64,000 nt of DNA, taken from Paraburkholderia rhizosphaerae (GTDB lineage Bacteria; Pseudomonadota; Gammaproteobacteria; Burkholderiales; Burkholderiaceae). Under the pieces are notes generated by a model, which was given only the letters and a program-made list of their open reading frames with translations, had not been told where the DNA came from and did not search any database. The stretch spans positions 62,001-126,000 of the forward strand of contig NZ_SORE01000003.1 of the NCBI RefSeq assembly GCF_004366595.1. Reading direction: 5' to 3'. This document shows, piece by piece, positions 9,081-17,495 of this stretch. The stretch's first letter is position 1; every line of letters starts with the position of its first letter. The position numbers and the translations under genes were made by a program.

Positions 9081-9106
9081 CCGGCCGGGTTAGGTCGCCC
9101 GGCCGG
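9081..9106. promoter_or_regulatory. Intercistronic stem-loop between binding-protein and permease genes
   Basis: CCGGCCGGG and CCCGGCCGG pair perfectly around an 8-base loop. Such structures between the binding-protein gene and permease genes of ABC operons commonly stabilise the upstream mRNA or attenuate read-through. No T-run follows on the minus strand. The function is inferred. Confidence 0.5.
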
Positions 9107-9166
9107 GGTTTGCTTCAAACGAACGTTGCTTCGCTATCGCTTCGGCATACGTCGTAATACGCCGGG

Positions 9167-10489
9167 TTACTTCTGCAATCCGGCCTGACGTACCGCGCGA
9201 TCCGCGGCAGCATTGCCGGCTGTCAGTGCCTGGTCGACCGTCATCTGTCCGGCCACCGCGCCGGAGATGCTCTGCCCGACCACCGTACCGAACGACTGGA
9301 ACTCAGGAATACCGACGAACTGCACACCGGTGTACGGCACAGGCTTGAGCGTCGGGTGCGTCGGGTCGGCTGTTTCGATCGCCTTCAGCACAAAGTCGGC
9401 AAACGGTGCTGCCTGCTTGTACTCAGGACGCTGATAGGTCGACTGGCGGGTGCCCGGCGGCACCGAGGCCCAGCCTTCGTCTTTCGCGACCATCTCGATG
9501 TATTCCTTCGACGTCGCCCACTCGATAAACTTCTTCGCCGCATCCTGCTGCTTCGACGTCTTCGGAATGGCGAGCGCCCATGCCCACAACCAGTGAGAAC
9601 CGTTCGGCGTGACCTGGGTCGGCGCCGCGGCAAACCCGACCTTGTCGGCGATCTGCGATTGCTGCTTGTTGTACAGCATGCCGGCCGCGACCGTCGCGTC
9701 GATCCACATTCCGCACTTGCCGGACGACATCAACGTCAGGTTTTCATTGAAGCCGTTCGAGCTCGCTCCCGGCGGGCCGTCTTTCTTCAGCAGATCGACA
9801 TAGAACGACACCGCTTTCTTCCATTCCGGCGAGGTCAGCTGCGCATGCCATTGTTCGTCGAACCAGCGGCCACCGAACGTATTGACGAGCGTCGTCACGT
9901 ACGCCATGTTTTCGCCCCAGCCCGCCTTGCCGCGCAGACAGATACCGTACGTGCCGGCCGACTTGTCGGTCAGCTTGTCCGCGAACTGCGCGATCTGCTC
10001 GTAGGTCGGGTTGTCCGGCATTTTCAGGCCCTTCGCCGCAAACAGGTCCTTGCGGTAGAAGGTCATCGAGCTTTCGACGTAGAACGGCAACGCAAACAGC
10101 GTGCCGTTGTACGACAGCCCGTCGCGCGCGGTCTTCACGACGTCGTTCAGATCGTAGCTGGCCGGCAAATTCGTCAGCGGCGATAGCCAGCCGCGCTTGC
10201 CCCATTGCGGCGTTTCATACGCGCCGATCGTCATCACGTCGAACTGGCCGCTGCCGGTGGTGATGTCGGTGGTCGCGCGCTGGCGCAGCACGTTTTCTTC
10301 GAGGATCACCCAATTAAGCTTGATGTCCGGATTTGCCTTTTCGAATGCGGGCGAGAGCTTCTTCAGCTCGATCATGTCCGGATTGTTCAGCGTCGCAATC
10401 GTCACGGTCGCCGCCGACGCATTGAGCGCCGCGCACGCGGCCGCCGCAGCGCCGAATGCCTTCAGCGCGGGTTTCAGGGCAGGTTTCAT
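9167..10489 (-). CDS. smoE: Polyol ABC transporter periplasmic substrate-binding protein (SmoE type)
   Basis: A 440 aa extracellular solute-binding protein of family 1. The N-terminus is a Sec signal peptide with an Ala-rich core and probable cleavage after NASA, near residue 26. The body begins TVTIATLNNPDMIELKKLSP, typical of sorbitol/mannitol binding proteins. It delivers substrate to the SmoFG-type permeases. It lies between the dehydrogenase gene (103 bp upstream) and the permeases. Sorbitol, mannitol or arabitol are plausible ligands; the sequence alone does not decide. Confidence 0.85.
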   Translation of the reverse strand: MKPALKPALKAFGAAAAACAALNASAATVTIATLNNPDMIELKKLSPAFEKANPDIKLNWVILEENVLRQRATTDITTGSGQFDVMTIGAYETPQWGKRGWLSPLTNLPASYDLNDVVKTARDGLSYNGTLFALPFYVESSMTFYRKDLFAAKGLKMPDNPTYEQIAQFADKLTDKSAGTYGICLRGKAGWGENMAYVTTLVNTFGGRWFDEQWHAQLTSPEWKKAVSFYVDLLKKDGPPGASSNGFNENLTLMSSGKCGMWIDATVAAGMLYNKQQSQIADKVGFAAAPTQVTPNGSHWLWAWALAIPKTSKQQDAAKKFIEWATSKEYIEMVAKDEGWASVPPGTRQSTYQRPEYKQAAPFADFVLKAIETADPTHPTLKPVPYTGVQFVGIPEFQSFGTVVGQSISGAVAGQMTVDQALTAGNAAADRAVRQAGLQK

Positions 10490-10592
10490 CGTTTGTCTCC
10501 TTTATCGTACGTTCGTGTTGGCTTGCGATGGGCGGCTCACGGATCCTCGCATTTCCGGGCGGCAGCTAGCGTCGCTGGCAGGGGCAAACAGG

Positions 10593-11375
10593 TCAGCTCA
10601 TCCAGTTGCCGCCGTCGACATTCAGGGTTTGCGCGGTGATGTAGTCCGCATCCGCCGATGCCAGGAACAGCGCGGCGCCGGTCAGATCCGCCGGCAGCCC
10701 CATCCTGCCGAGCGGCACCGCTTCGCCGACGAGGCGCTTCTTCTCGCCGAGCGGCCGGTTCTCATAACGTGCGAAAAGCGCATCGACCTGCTCCCACATC
10801 GGCGTATCGACGACGCCCGGTGCGATGCCGTTGACGTTGATCCTGTGCGGCGCCAATGCGAGCGCCGCCGATTGCGTATAACTGAGCACGGCCGCCTTGG
10901 TCGCGCAGTAGTGCGACACGAGCGCCTCGCCGCGGCGCCCGGCCTGCGACGACATATTGATAATCTTGCCGCCTTCGCCCTGCTCGACCATGCGCTGCGC
11001 GACCGCCTGCATCAGGAAGAACATACCCTTCACGTTGACCGCGAAGAGCTTGTCGTAGATATCCCAGGATTCGTCGAGCAGCGGACGCATGTCGAATAGC
11101 GCCGCGTTATTGAAGAGAATGTCGACGCGGCCGAACCGCCGAATGGTTTGCGCGACGATGCGCTCGATATCTTCGCGCCGCGTGACGTCCGCGCTGATCG
11201 TCAGCACGCGCTCGCCGTGCGCGTCGCGCAACGCGTCGCCGAACTCGCCGGCGGGCTTCACGTCGACCAGCGCGCAGCGCGCGCCTTCGTCCAGATACCG
11301 GCGTGCGACCGCTTCGCCAATCCCGCTTGCCGCGCCGGTGAGAATCGCCACCTTGTCCTGCAATCGCGCTGCCAC
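10593..11375 (-). CDS. smoS: Sorbitol (L-iditol 2-) dehydrogenase, SDR family
   Basis: NAD-dependent short-chain dehydrogenase oxidising sorbitol to fructose, and possibly related polyols. The 260 aa protein has the TGAASGIGEAVA cofactor motif near residue 13, the active-site Tyr/Lys in SHYCATKAA, and the SmoS-type stretch GEKKRLVGEAVPLGRMG followed by a NVDGGNWMS C-terminus. I start at GTG 11373-11375, preceded by GGGAGA, giving the usual length; the frame is open further upstream. It is the first gene of the polyol operon, so imported sugar alcohol would be oxidised at once. Confidence 0.9.
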   Translation of the reverse strand: MAARLQDKVAILTGAASGIGEAVARRYLDEGARCALVDVKPAGEFGDALRDAHGERVLTISADVTRREDIERIVAQTIRRFGRVDILFNNAALFDMRPLLDESWDIYDKLFAVNVKGMFFLMQAVAQRMVEQGEGGKIINMSSQAGRRGEALVSHYCATKAAVLSYTQSAALALAPHRINVNGIAPGVVDTPMWEQVDALFARYENRPLGEKKRLVGEAVPLGRMGLPADLTGAALFLASADADYITAQTLNVDGGNWMS

Positions 11376-11809
11376 TGCGTGTCTCCCAATCGTTCGACTC
11401 TTCGTGTGTGAGTCTTTCGCCAGTGAGCGAACGCTCTCTGCGCGATCAATTGCTCTATTTGTGATCGAATGATCGGATACGCGTCCGGCCATGTCAAGGC
11501 GCGCTGCAAGATTTCGATGGTGCAGCGCGGCAGGTTGCGCTGCCTCGCTGTATGCCTGGTCCACGCGCTCGCCAGCATGCTCGCTCAGCGCTTTTGCGCG
11601 GGTCGTTCGCACGATTACCGCCCGGTCGCTTCCCAGCGTGCGTCACCTCCCTTCTCTTAATTTAGACGGCGCGTCGGCGCAATCAATGGCAAGATGTTTA
11701 GATACGTTATATCATTCCGCCTTCGTTGTTCGCCGTTGATTCGCCGAACGCGGGCAGCCGCCGGTGTATCGCCGACCGGTCGAGCGTGCCGCCCTTCTGG
11801 AGCAGCCTC
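11376..11809. other. Divergent intergenic region between smoS and zur
   Basis: 434 bp holding the promoters of the polyol operon (minus strand) and the zinc operon (plus strand). The zur side has a Zur-box candidate at 11701-11718. The smoS side has a TGATCGA/ATGATCGG direct repeat near 11462-11474 that could be an activator site. No AraC- or DeoR-type polyol regulator gene is adjacent. The frame upstream of the zur ATG is open but shows no protein features. Confidence 0.5.
11701..11718. promoter_or_regulatory. Candidate Zur box upstream of zur-znuACB
   Basis: GATACGTTATATCATTCC matches, by my alignment, 14 of 18 positions of the proteobacterial Zur operator GATATGTTATAACATATC. It is about 90 bp upstream of the zur ATG. 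This fits an autoregulated zinc uptake operon repressed by Zn-Zur. The alignment was made by eye against the recalled consensus. Confidence 0.6.
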
Positions 11810-12271
11810 ATGCCTGTCCCATCCGATGACCGCGTCGTACAACGGGTCGCGCACGCGCAAGCCGTCGCGACCGCGCGTGGCCTCGTGCTCACTACGTTGC
11901 GCCGCCAGGTCTATGCGCTGATCGTCGCCAGCGAGCGGCCGATCGGTGCGTATGACCTGCTTGCCGCGCTCCAGCCGGCGCGCGGACGCGTGCCGCCGAC
12001 CACGGTCTATCGCGCGCTCGACTTCCTGCTCGAGCATGGCTTCGTGCACCGGATCGAGTCGAAGAACGCGTTCTTCGCGTGTTGCGACGTCGACCATCCG
12101 CATCAGGGCCAGTTTCTGATCTGCGAAGCATGCGGCGAAACGGTCGAGATTCCCGGCGGTGAACTCGCGCGGCAACTCGCCGGCAGCGCGCCTGCACAGG
12201 GCTTCGCAGTACTCCGTCAGGTCGTCGAACTGAGTGGGCTATGCGCGGCCTGCCAGCACGGCCAACGGTAG
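11810..12271 (+). CDS. zur: Zinc uptake regulator Zur (Fur family)
   Basis: A 153 aa zinc-responsive repressor. It has a winged-helix DNA-binding domain (about 20-85, with VPPTTVYRALDFLLEHGFVHRI) and a dimerisation domain. Two CxxC pairs (C105/C108 and C145/C148) form the structural zinc site, and C91, C92, H96 and H98 are likely regulatory ligands. I start at ATG 11810, which has GGAG upstream and gives the family length. The frame is open to 11726, but that part has no Fur features. It is the first gene of the znu operon, 63 bp before znuA, so repressor and transporter are co-regulated. Confidence 0.9.
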   Translation: MPVPSDDRVVQRVAHAQAVATARGLVLTTLRRQVYALIVASERPIGAYDLLAALQPARGRVPPTTVYRALDFLLEHGFVHRIESKNAFFACCDVDHPHQGQFLICEACGETVEIPGGELARQLAGSAPAQGFAVLRQVVELSGLCAACQHGQR

Positions 12272-12334
12272 TTCATCCGTTTACTTATCCAACGTTCGAA
12301 CCGTTCTAACCTTCAATCCGATCACGCACTTACG

Positions 12335-13321
12335 ATGAACAACAAGAATCCCAAGTGGCATGCGGCGCGCGCCGCGCTGAGACTGGCAAAGTATCTGACG
12401 ACCGTGGGCCTGGCACTTGCCGCGGCGCTTTCCGCGACGCTTGCCGTGACTGAGGCAGCGCATGCGCAAGCCGCCCCGGCAGCCGCAAACGGCAAAATTC
12501 CGGTGGTCGCCGCCGAGAACTTCTACGGCGATGTCGTGCAACAGCTGGGCGGCGATCGCGTCGACGTCACCAGCATCCTGAGCAATCCGGACCAGGATCC
12601 TCACCTGTTCGAAGCGAGCCCGAAAACCGCTCGCGCGCTGCAGCACGCAAGCCTTGTCGTCTACAACGGCGCCGACTACGATCCGTGGATGGCGAAGCTG
12701 CTCGCCGCGTCGCAGAATGCGAAGCGCACAGTGATCGTCGTCGCGGACCTCGTCGGCAAGAAAAGCGGCGATAATCCGCACCTCTGGTACGACCCGGCGA
12801 CGATGCCCGCTGTCGCCCGTGCGGTCAGCGCCGCGTTGACGGCGGCTGACCCCGCGCACAAGAACGCGTACGATGCGAATCTCGCGAGGTTTATCGAATC
12901 GCTGAAGCCGATCGACGCCAAGGTTGCCGCCCTGCATGCCCGCTATGCGGGTGTGCCGGTCACCGCAACCGAGCCGGTGTTCGGCTATATGTCCGACGCA
13001 ATCGGCCTCGATATGCGCAATCTGCGTTTCCAGCTGGCGACGATGAACGACACCGAGGCGAGCGCATCGGACATTGCCGCGTTCGAACGCGACTTGCGCG
13101 AGAAGCGCGTGCGCGTACTGATCTACAACAATCAGGCCACTGAAGCGCTGACTAAAAGAATGTTGAAGCTCGCGCAGCAATCGCACGTGCCGACGATGAG
13201 CGTCGCCGAAACGGAACCGGCGGGCAAGAACTACCAGCAATGGATGCTCACGCAACTCGATGCGCTCGGCGTTGCGCTCGCTGCAGGCGACAATGCCGGC
13301 GGTAAAGGAAAAACTCAATGA
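12335..13321 (+). CDS. znuA: Zinc ABC transporter periplasmic binding protein
   Basis: A 328 aa cluster A-I metal-binding protein that delivers Zn to ZnuB. A signal peptide ends near AHAQA (residue 46). Probable ligands are H90 (DPHLFEASP) and H149 (NPHLWYDP). The third position, usually a His, reads E213 in TEPVFGYMSDAIGL, with E292/E294 in place of the last acidic ligand. The His/Asp-rich loop typical of E. coli ZnuA is absent. Its stop overlaps the znuC start as ATGA. Given zur and znuCB, zinc is the likely metal, although the altered third ligand leaves room for another divalent ion. Confidence 0.88.
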   Translation: MNNKNPKWHAARAALRLAKYLTTVGLALAAALSATLAVTEAAHAQAAPAAANGKIPVVAAENFYGDVVQQLGGDRVDVTSILSNPDQDPHLFEASPKTARALQHASLVVYNGADYDPWMAKLLAASQNAKRTVIVVADLVGKKSGDNPHLWYDPATMPAVARAVSAALTAADPAHKNAYDANLARFIESLKPIDAKVAALHARYAGVPVTATEPVFGYMSDAIGLDMRNLRFQLATMNDTEASASDIAAFERDLREKRVRVLIYNNQATEALTKRMLKLAQQSHVPTMSVAETEPAGKNYQQWMLTQLDALGVALAAGDNAGGKGKTQ

Positions 13322-14289
13322 ACGAAAGTGACCGTCCGCCGCCCGCACCGCCCGCTTCGTCGCCCACTGCGAGTGATGCCGCACCGGTGCTGGAGCTCGA
13401 CCGTGTAACGCTCGAACTCGGCGGACGAACGATCCTGCGCGATACGAGCCTCGCGATCCGGCAAGGCGAATTTGTCGGTGTGCTGGGTCCCAACGGCGCG
13501 GGCAAGACCACCTTGATGCGCGCGCTGCTCGGTCTCGTACCGGCCGCGAGCGGCATCGTGCGCGTGCTGGGCGAGCCGGTCGTCTGCGGCAATCCGTCGA
13601 TCGGCTATATGCCGCAGACGCGCAGTGCGCTGGCCGGCCGGCGCGTGCGCGGGCGCGATTTCGTCGCGATGGCCGCCGACGGACACCGCTGGGGCTTGCC
13701 GCACGCCGACGCAAAAACGCGCGCCGACGTCGAACGCGTACTCGATCTGGTCGGCGGCCGCGCATTGGCCGCGCGGCCGCTCTCCGAGCTATCGGGCGGC
13801 GAGCGGCAACGCCTTCTGCTCGCGCAGTGCCTGCTCGGCAATCCGCGCCTGCTGCTGCTCGACGAACCGCTGATCAGCCTCGATCCGCATCATCAGAAAA
13901 GCGTCGTCGAACTCGTGCGGCGCGTGCAGCAGGAGCTCGGCATCGCGGTGCTGTTCTCCGCGCACGAACTGAACCCGCTGCTGCATGCGCTCGACCGCGT
14001 GCTGTACCTCGGCAATGGCGTCGCCGCGCTCGGCACGGTCGACGAAGTGATCACGAAGCCGGTGCTGTCGCGGCTCTATGGGTCGACGATCGACGTGATC
14101 CGCATGAACGGCCGCATCTTCGTGATGTCGGGCGACGTCGAAGTGGAGAAGCACGACCACGAGCATGAAGACGACGGCAATCACGGACACGGCCACTCGC
14201 ATGAACACGGCGCCGCGGGCACGCACAAGCACGGCCACGCACGCAACCATCACCACGCGTCACGCGACGGGCACACGCACGATGTTTGA
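13318..14289 (+). CDS. znuC: Zinc ABC transporter ATP-binding protein with His-rich tail
   Basis: A 323 aa ATPase powering ZnuB. It has Walker A GPNGAGKTTLMRALLG, the signature LSGGERQRLLLAQCLL, Walker B LLLLDEPLISLDPHHQK and the switch His in SAHELNPLL. After about residue 276 there is a 47-residue tail with 16 histidines in HxH patterns. This is a likely cytoplasmic zinc buffer or sensor and is longer than in standard ZnuC. The gene overlaps znuA by 4 bp and znuB by 8 bp. The tail lies in the same frame with no stop, so it is part of the protein. Confidence 0.9.
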   Translation: MNESDRPPPAPPASSPTASDAAPVLELDRVTLELGGRTILRDTSLAIRQGEFVGVLGPNGAGKTTLMRALLGLVPAASGIVRVLGEPVVCGNPSIGYMPQTRSALAGRRVRGRDFVAMAADGHRWGLPHADAKTRADVERVLDLVGGRALAARPLSELSGGERQRLLLAQCLLGNPRLLLLDEPLISLDPHHQKSVVELVRRVQQELGIAVLFSAHELNPLLHALDRVLYLGNGVAALGTVDEVITKPVLSRLYGSTIDVIRMNGRIFVMSGDVEVEKHDHEHEDDGNHGHGHSHEHGAAGTHKHGHARNHHHASRDGHTHDV

Positions 14290-15064
14290 ATATGACTTCA
14301 TGGTGAACGCGTTCGCCGCGTCGGGAATCGTCGCGGTGCTGTCGGGCATCGTCGGTTACTTTCTGGTGATGCGCGGGCAGACATTCGCCGGGCATGCGCT
14401 GTCGCACGTCGGCTTTACCGGCGCGACCGGCGCCGTGCTGATCGGCATTTCGCCGATCTGGGGGATGATCGGCTTTACGCTGGCAGCCGGCGTCGGCATG
14501 GGCGCACTCGGCGAGCGTCTCGCCGGCCGCGATGTCGCGATCGGCGTGGTCCTGTCGCTCGCGCTCGGCTTCGGGCTGCTGTTTCTGCATTTCTTCACCG
14601 CCTATGCGACGCAGGTCACCGCACTGCTGTTCGGTAATGTGCTCGGCGTCAGCAAGTCGACGCTCGTGGTGCTGGCGGCGCTCGGCGCGGTGAGCCTCAC
14701 TGCGCTCGCGGCGATCATGCGGCCGCTGCTGTTTGCGTCGTTACAGCCGGAACTGGCGGAAGCGAAAGGGGTGTCGCTGCGCCTCGTGTCGGTGCTGTTT
14801 CTCGCGATCGCGGCACTTGCGGTGGCCGCCTGTACGCAGATCGTCGGTGTGCTGCTGGTGTTCACGCTGATGGTCGGCCCGGCTGCCGCGGCGCAGAACA
14901 TGACGACACGTCTGTCGGTCGGTCTCGTGGTTGCCGCGGCGCTCGCACTGGTGCAAGCGTGGCTCGGCGTCACGCTCGCGTTCTACACCGACTGGCCGAC
15001 GAGTTTCTGGATCACGCTGCTTGCGGCGCTTGTGTACGGCGCGAGTCTGCTCGCGCGGCGATAA
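14282..15064 (+). CDS. znuB: Zinc ABC transporter permease
   Basis: A 260 aa inner-membrane permease of the ABC-3 family, with about eight hydrophobic helices and conserved HALSHVGFTGATGAVL near residue 40. I start at ATG 14282 (MFEYDFMVNAF), which overlaps the end of znuC. An upstream open frame from 14165 only reads through the His-rich part of znuC in another frame. It is the last gene of the zur-znuACB operon. Confidence 0.9.
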   Translation: MFEYDFMVNAFAASGIVAVLSGIVGYFLVMRGQTFAGHALSHVGFTGATGAVLIGISPIWGMIGFTLAAGVGMGALGERLAGRDVAIGVVLSLALGFGLLFLHFFTAYATQVTALLFGNVLGVSKSTLVVLAALGAVSLTALAAIMRPLLFASLQPELAEAKGVSLRLVSVLFLAIAALAVAACTQIVGVLLVFTLMVGPAAAAQNMTTRLSVGLVVAAALALVQAWLGVTLAFYTDWPTSFWITLLAALVYGASLLARR

Positions 15065-15103
15065 CGCGTGAGTGCCAGTACGGCGACATTCTCGCTGTCG
15101 TGC

Positions 15104-15135
15104 GACAACGCGGTGGTGAGACAACGCGGTGGTGC
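15104..15135. repeat. Two tandem copies of a 16-bp unit
   Basis: GACAACGCGGTGGTGA at 15104-15119 is followed directly by the same unit with one final mismatch. It lies in the gap between convergent znuB and the S-formylglutathione hydrolase gene. It is probably a replication-slippage duplication; no function is apparent. Confidence 0.6.
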
Positions 15136-15228
15136 GATGACACAATGACACCGCATACCGGCTGACAAGTGACGCAAACATGCGACAAACGAGCGACGCG
15201 AGCGCATCCGCGCCGCAACCGGCCTGCG

Positions 15229-16077
15229 CTATGACGCGAGCAACACCTTCGCGTGATGCGCGAGATGATCTTCGACGAAGGTCGAAATAAAGTAGTACCC
15301 GTGGTCGTAGCCCGCGTGCCGCCGCAGTGTCAGCGGCTGACCCGCGGCACCGCACGCCGCCTCGAAGACATCCGGATTCAGTTGCACATCGAGAAACTGA
15401 TCGGCGAGCCCCTGATCGACCAGAATGCCCGCCGCGAATTTCGCCGACGCGCACCCAACGAGTTCGCTTGCATCGTAGTCGCGCCACGCATCACGGTTGT
15501 CGCCAAGATAACCGCGGAAGGCCTTCTCGCCCCACGGGCAGCGCATCGGCGCCGCGATCGGCGCAAACGCCGACACCGACCGGTACAGATCCGGATTACG
15601 CAGCGCCAGCACGAGTGCACCGTGCCCGCCCATCGAGTGGCCGAAGATGCCAAGCCGCGCGGGATCGATCGGCAAATTCGCGCAGACCGTCTCGCGCAAA
15701 TCGTCGCGCACGTACGAGTACATCCGATAGTGCTTCGCCCATGCGTCGCGCGTCGCATCGACGTAAAAGCCCGCACCCACGCCAAAATCCCATGCGTCGC
15801 TCTCGCCAGGCACGCCGGCGCCACGCGGACTGGTATCGGGCGCGATCAACGCGATGCCGTGCCGTGCGGCGAAGCGCTGCGCGCCCGCCTTCATCGGAAA
15901 CGTCTCTTCGGTGCAAGTGAGGCCGGCGAGATAAAACAGCGCCGGCACCTTGCCGTGCGCGGCCTGCGGCGGCAGATACACGGCGAAGCGCATCGGCAGG
16001 CCGATCGTGCGCGAATCGTGTTGATAGAACTGCTGCACGCCGCCGTGGCAAGCGTGCGATGAGCGCGTCTCCAGCAT
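15229..16077 (-). CDS. fghA: S-formylglutathione hydrolase
   Basis: A 282 aa serine esterase (esterase D family) that hydrolyses S-formylglutathione to formate and glutathione, the second step of formaldehyde detoxification. The nucleophile is S148 in GHSMGGHGAL. The Asp is in ILVDQGLADQFL and the His in DHGYYFISTFVEDH. The N-terminal SRTIGLPMRFAVYLPP is typical. It starts 10 bp after the stop of the class III alcohol dehydrogenase and is surely co-transcribed with it. Confidence 0.94.
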   Translation of the reverse strand: MLETRSSHACHGGVQQFYQHDSRTIGLPMRFAVYLPPQAAHGKVPALFYLAGLTCTEETFPMKAGAQRFAARHGIALIAPDTSPRGAGVPGESDAWDFGVGAGFYVDATRDAWAKHYRMYSYVRDDLRETVCANLPIDPARLGIFGHSMGGHGALVLALRNPDLYRSVSAFAPIAAPMRCPWGEKAFRGYLGDNRDAWRDYDASELVGCASAKFAAGILVDQGLADQFLDVQLNPDVFEAACGAAGQPLTLRRHAGYDHGYYFISTFVEDHLAHHAKVLLAS

Positions 16078-16087
16078 CGCGGCCTCC

Positions 16088-17194
16088 TTAATACATCACC
16101 ACCGAGCGGATCGACTCGCCCTTCTTCATCAGATCGAAACCGTCGTTGATCTGTTCGAGCGACAGATGATGCGTGATCAGATCGTCGATATTGATCTTCC
16201 CTTCCATATACCAGTCGACGATCTTCGGCACATCGGTGCGGCCGCGCGCGCCACCGAATGCCGAGCCTTTCCATTGACGGCCGGTCACAAGCTGGAACGG
16301 CCGCGTGCTGATCTCCTCACCCGCCGCCGCGACGCCGATGATGAACGACTGCCCCCAGCCCTTATGCGTGCATTCGAGTGCTTCGCGCATCACCTTCGTA
16401 TTGCCGATGCATTCGAACGAATAATCCGCGCCGCCATCGGTGAGTTGCACGATGCGATCGACGACGTTGCCGACCTCCTTCGGGTTGATGAAGTCGGTCA
16501 TGCCGAATTTCGTCGCCAGTTCGACGCGGCCCGGGTTGATATCGACGCCGATGATCCTGTTCGCGCCGACCATCTTCGCGCCCTGGATCACGTTGAGCCC
16601 GATGCCGCCCAGCCCGAACACGACGACATTCGCGCCCGCCTCGACCTTCGCCGAATAGACGACCGCGCCGACACCCGTGGTGACGCCGCAGCCGATATAG
16701 CAGACCTTGTCGAACGGCGCATCTTCGCGAATCTTCGCGACGGCAATCTCCGGCACGACGATGAAATTCGAGAACGTCGACGTACCCATGTAGTGAAAGA
16801 GCGGCTTGCCGCCAAGCGAGAAGCGCGATGTCGAATCGGGCATCAGGCCTTTGCCTTGTGTCGCGCGTATCGCCTGACACAGGTTTGTCTTGCGCGACAG
16901 GCAGAACTTGCATTGCCGGCATTCCGGCGTGTAAAGCGGAATGACGTGGTCGCCTTTTTTCAGCGTACCGACGCCGGGCCCGACGTCGACCACCACGCCC
17001 GCGCCTTCGTGACCGAGAATGGCCGGGAAAATGCCTTCCGGGTCCGCACCGGACAACGTGTAGTAGTCGGTGTGACAAATGCCGGTGGCCTTCACCTCGA
17101 TCAGCACTTCACCGGCGCGCGGTCCTTCGAGATCGACTTCCTCGATGGTTAGCGGTGCGCCGGCTTTCCATGCGATGGCGGCTTTGGTCTTCAT
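16088..17194 (-). CDS. frmA: S-(hydroxymethyl)glutathione dehydrogenase / class III alcohol dehydrogenase
   Basis: A 368 aa zinc-dependent dehydrogenase oxidising S-hydroxymethylglutathione to S-formylglutathione; such enzymes also reduce S-nitrosoglutathione. Catalytic zinc ligands are C40 and H62 ([12 protein letters not shown]), with a third Cys in YIGCGVTTG. The structural zinc site is C92, C95, C98 and C106. The NAD motif is [16 protein letters not shown]. Start and length match the family. The formate made by this pair and the formyl-CoA from the oxalate pathway both feed C1 metabolism. Confidence 0.95.
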   Translation of the reverse strand: MKTKAAIAWKAGAPLTIEEVDLEGPRAGEVLIEVKATGICHTDYYTLSGADPEGIFPAILGHEGAGVVVDVGPGVGTLKKGDHVIPLYTPECRQCKFCLSRKTNLCQAIRATQGKGLMPDSTSRFSLGGKPLFHYMGTSTFSNFIVVPEIAVAKIREDAPFDKVCYIGCGVTTGVGAVVYSAKVEAGANVVVFGLGGIGLNVIQGAKMVGANRIIGVDINPGRVELATKFGMTDFINPKEVGNVVDRIVQLTDGGADYSFECIGNTKVMREALECTHKGWGQSFIIGVAAAGEEISTRPFQLVTGRQWKGSAFGGARGRTDVPKIVDWYMEGKINIDDLITHHLSLEQINDGFDLMKKGESIRSVVMY

Positions 17195-17495
17195 TGACTG
17201 TTCTCCTGGATTCTGGCGAAGCGGATAGCGGAAAGGTCGATGTCACGGACGTCGGCCCCCGACGATGCCTCATTGACCGGAACGCGTCGCGACCTGCGTT
17301 CGCGCCGGTATGCGCACCGTGCATGTTGGCGTTGCCCAGCCGTTATGTAAAGGTCACGCCCGACGAAATTTCGTCGGACGGCCTTGCGTCTCTATACCCG
17401 GAAGACATCGAAGCGTCACAAAGACGACCGTACAGGACACCGACGGCACACGTCGGCGACAATACGGCAACCCATTGACTTTCGGAACGCGACCC
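17195..17495. other. Divergent promoter region between frmA and the enoyl-CoA hydratase
   Basis: 301 bp without a gene. Its main feature is an 18-bp perfect palindrome at 17360-17377. The frame upstream of the hydratase ATG is open back to 17310 but shows no protein features. No FrmR-type repressor gene is adjacent. Confidence 0.5.
17360..17377. promoter_or_regulatory. Perfect 18-bp palindrome, candidate operator
   Basis: CCGACGAAATTTCGTCGG is its own reverse complement. It lies between divergently transcribed frmA and an enoyl-CoA hydratase gene, about 165 bp from the first and 120 bp from the second. The AT centre with GC arms looks like the target of a dimeric regulator. I do not recognise the consensus. 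Confidence 0.5.

Noticed and set aside
12281..13765. Long minus-strand open frame over znuA and znuC
   Set aside because: It is antisense to two clear genes, Arg-rich and without motifs. The plus-strand genes have catalytic and ligand residues.
15104..15135. Tandem 16-bp repeat considered as the start of a CRISPR or VNTR array
   Set aside because: Only two directly adjacent copies and no spacers; a simple duplication.
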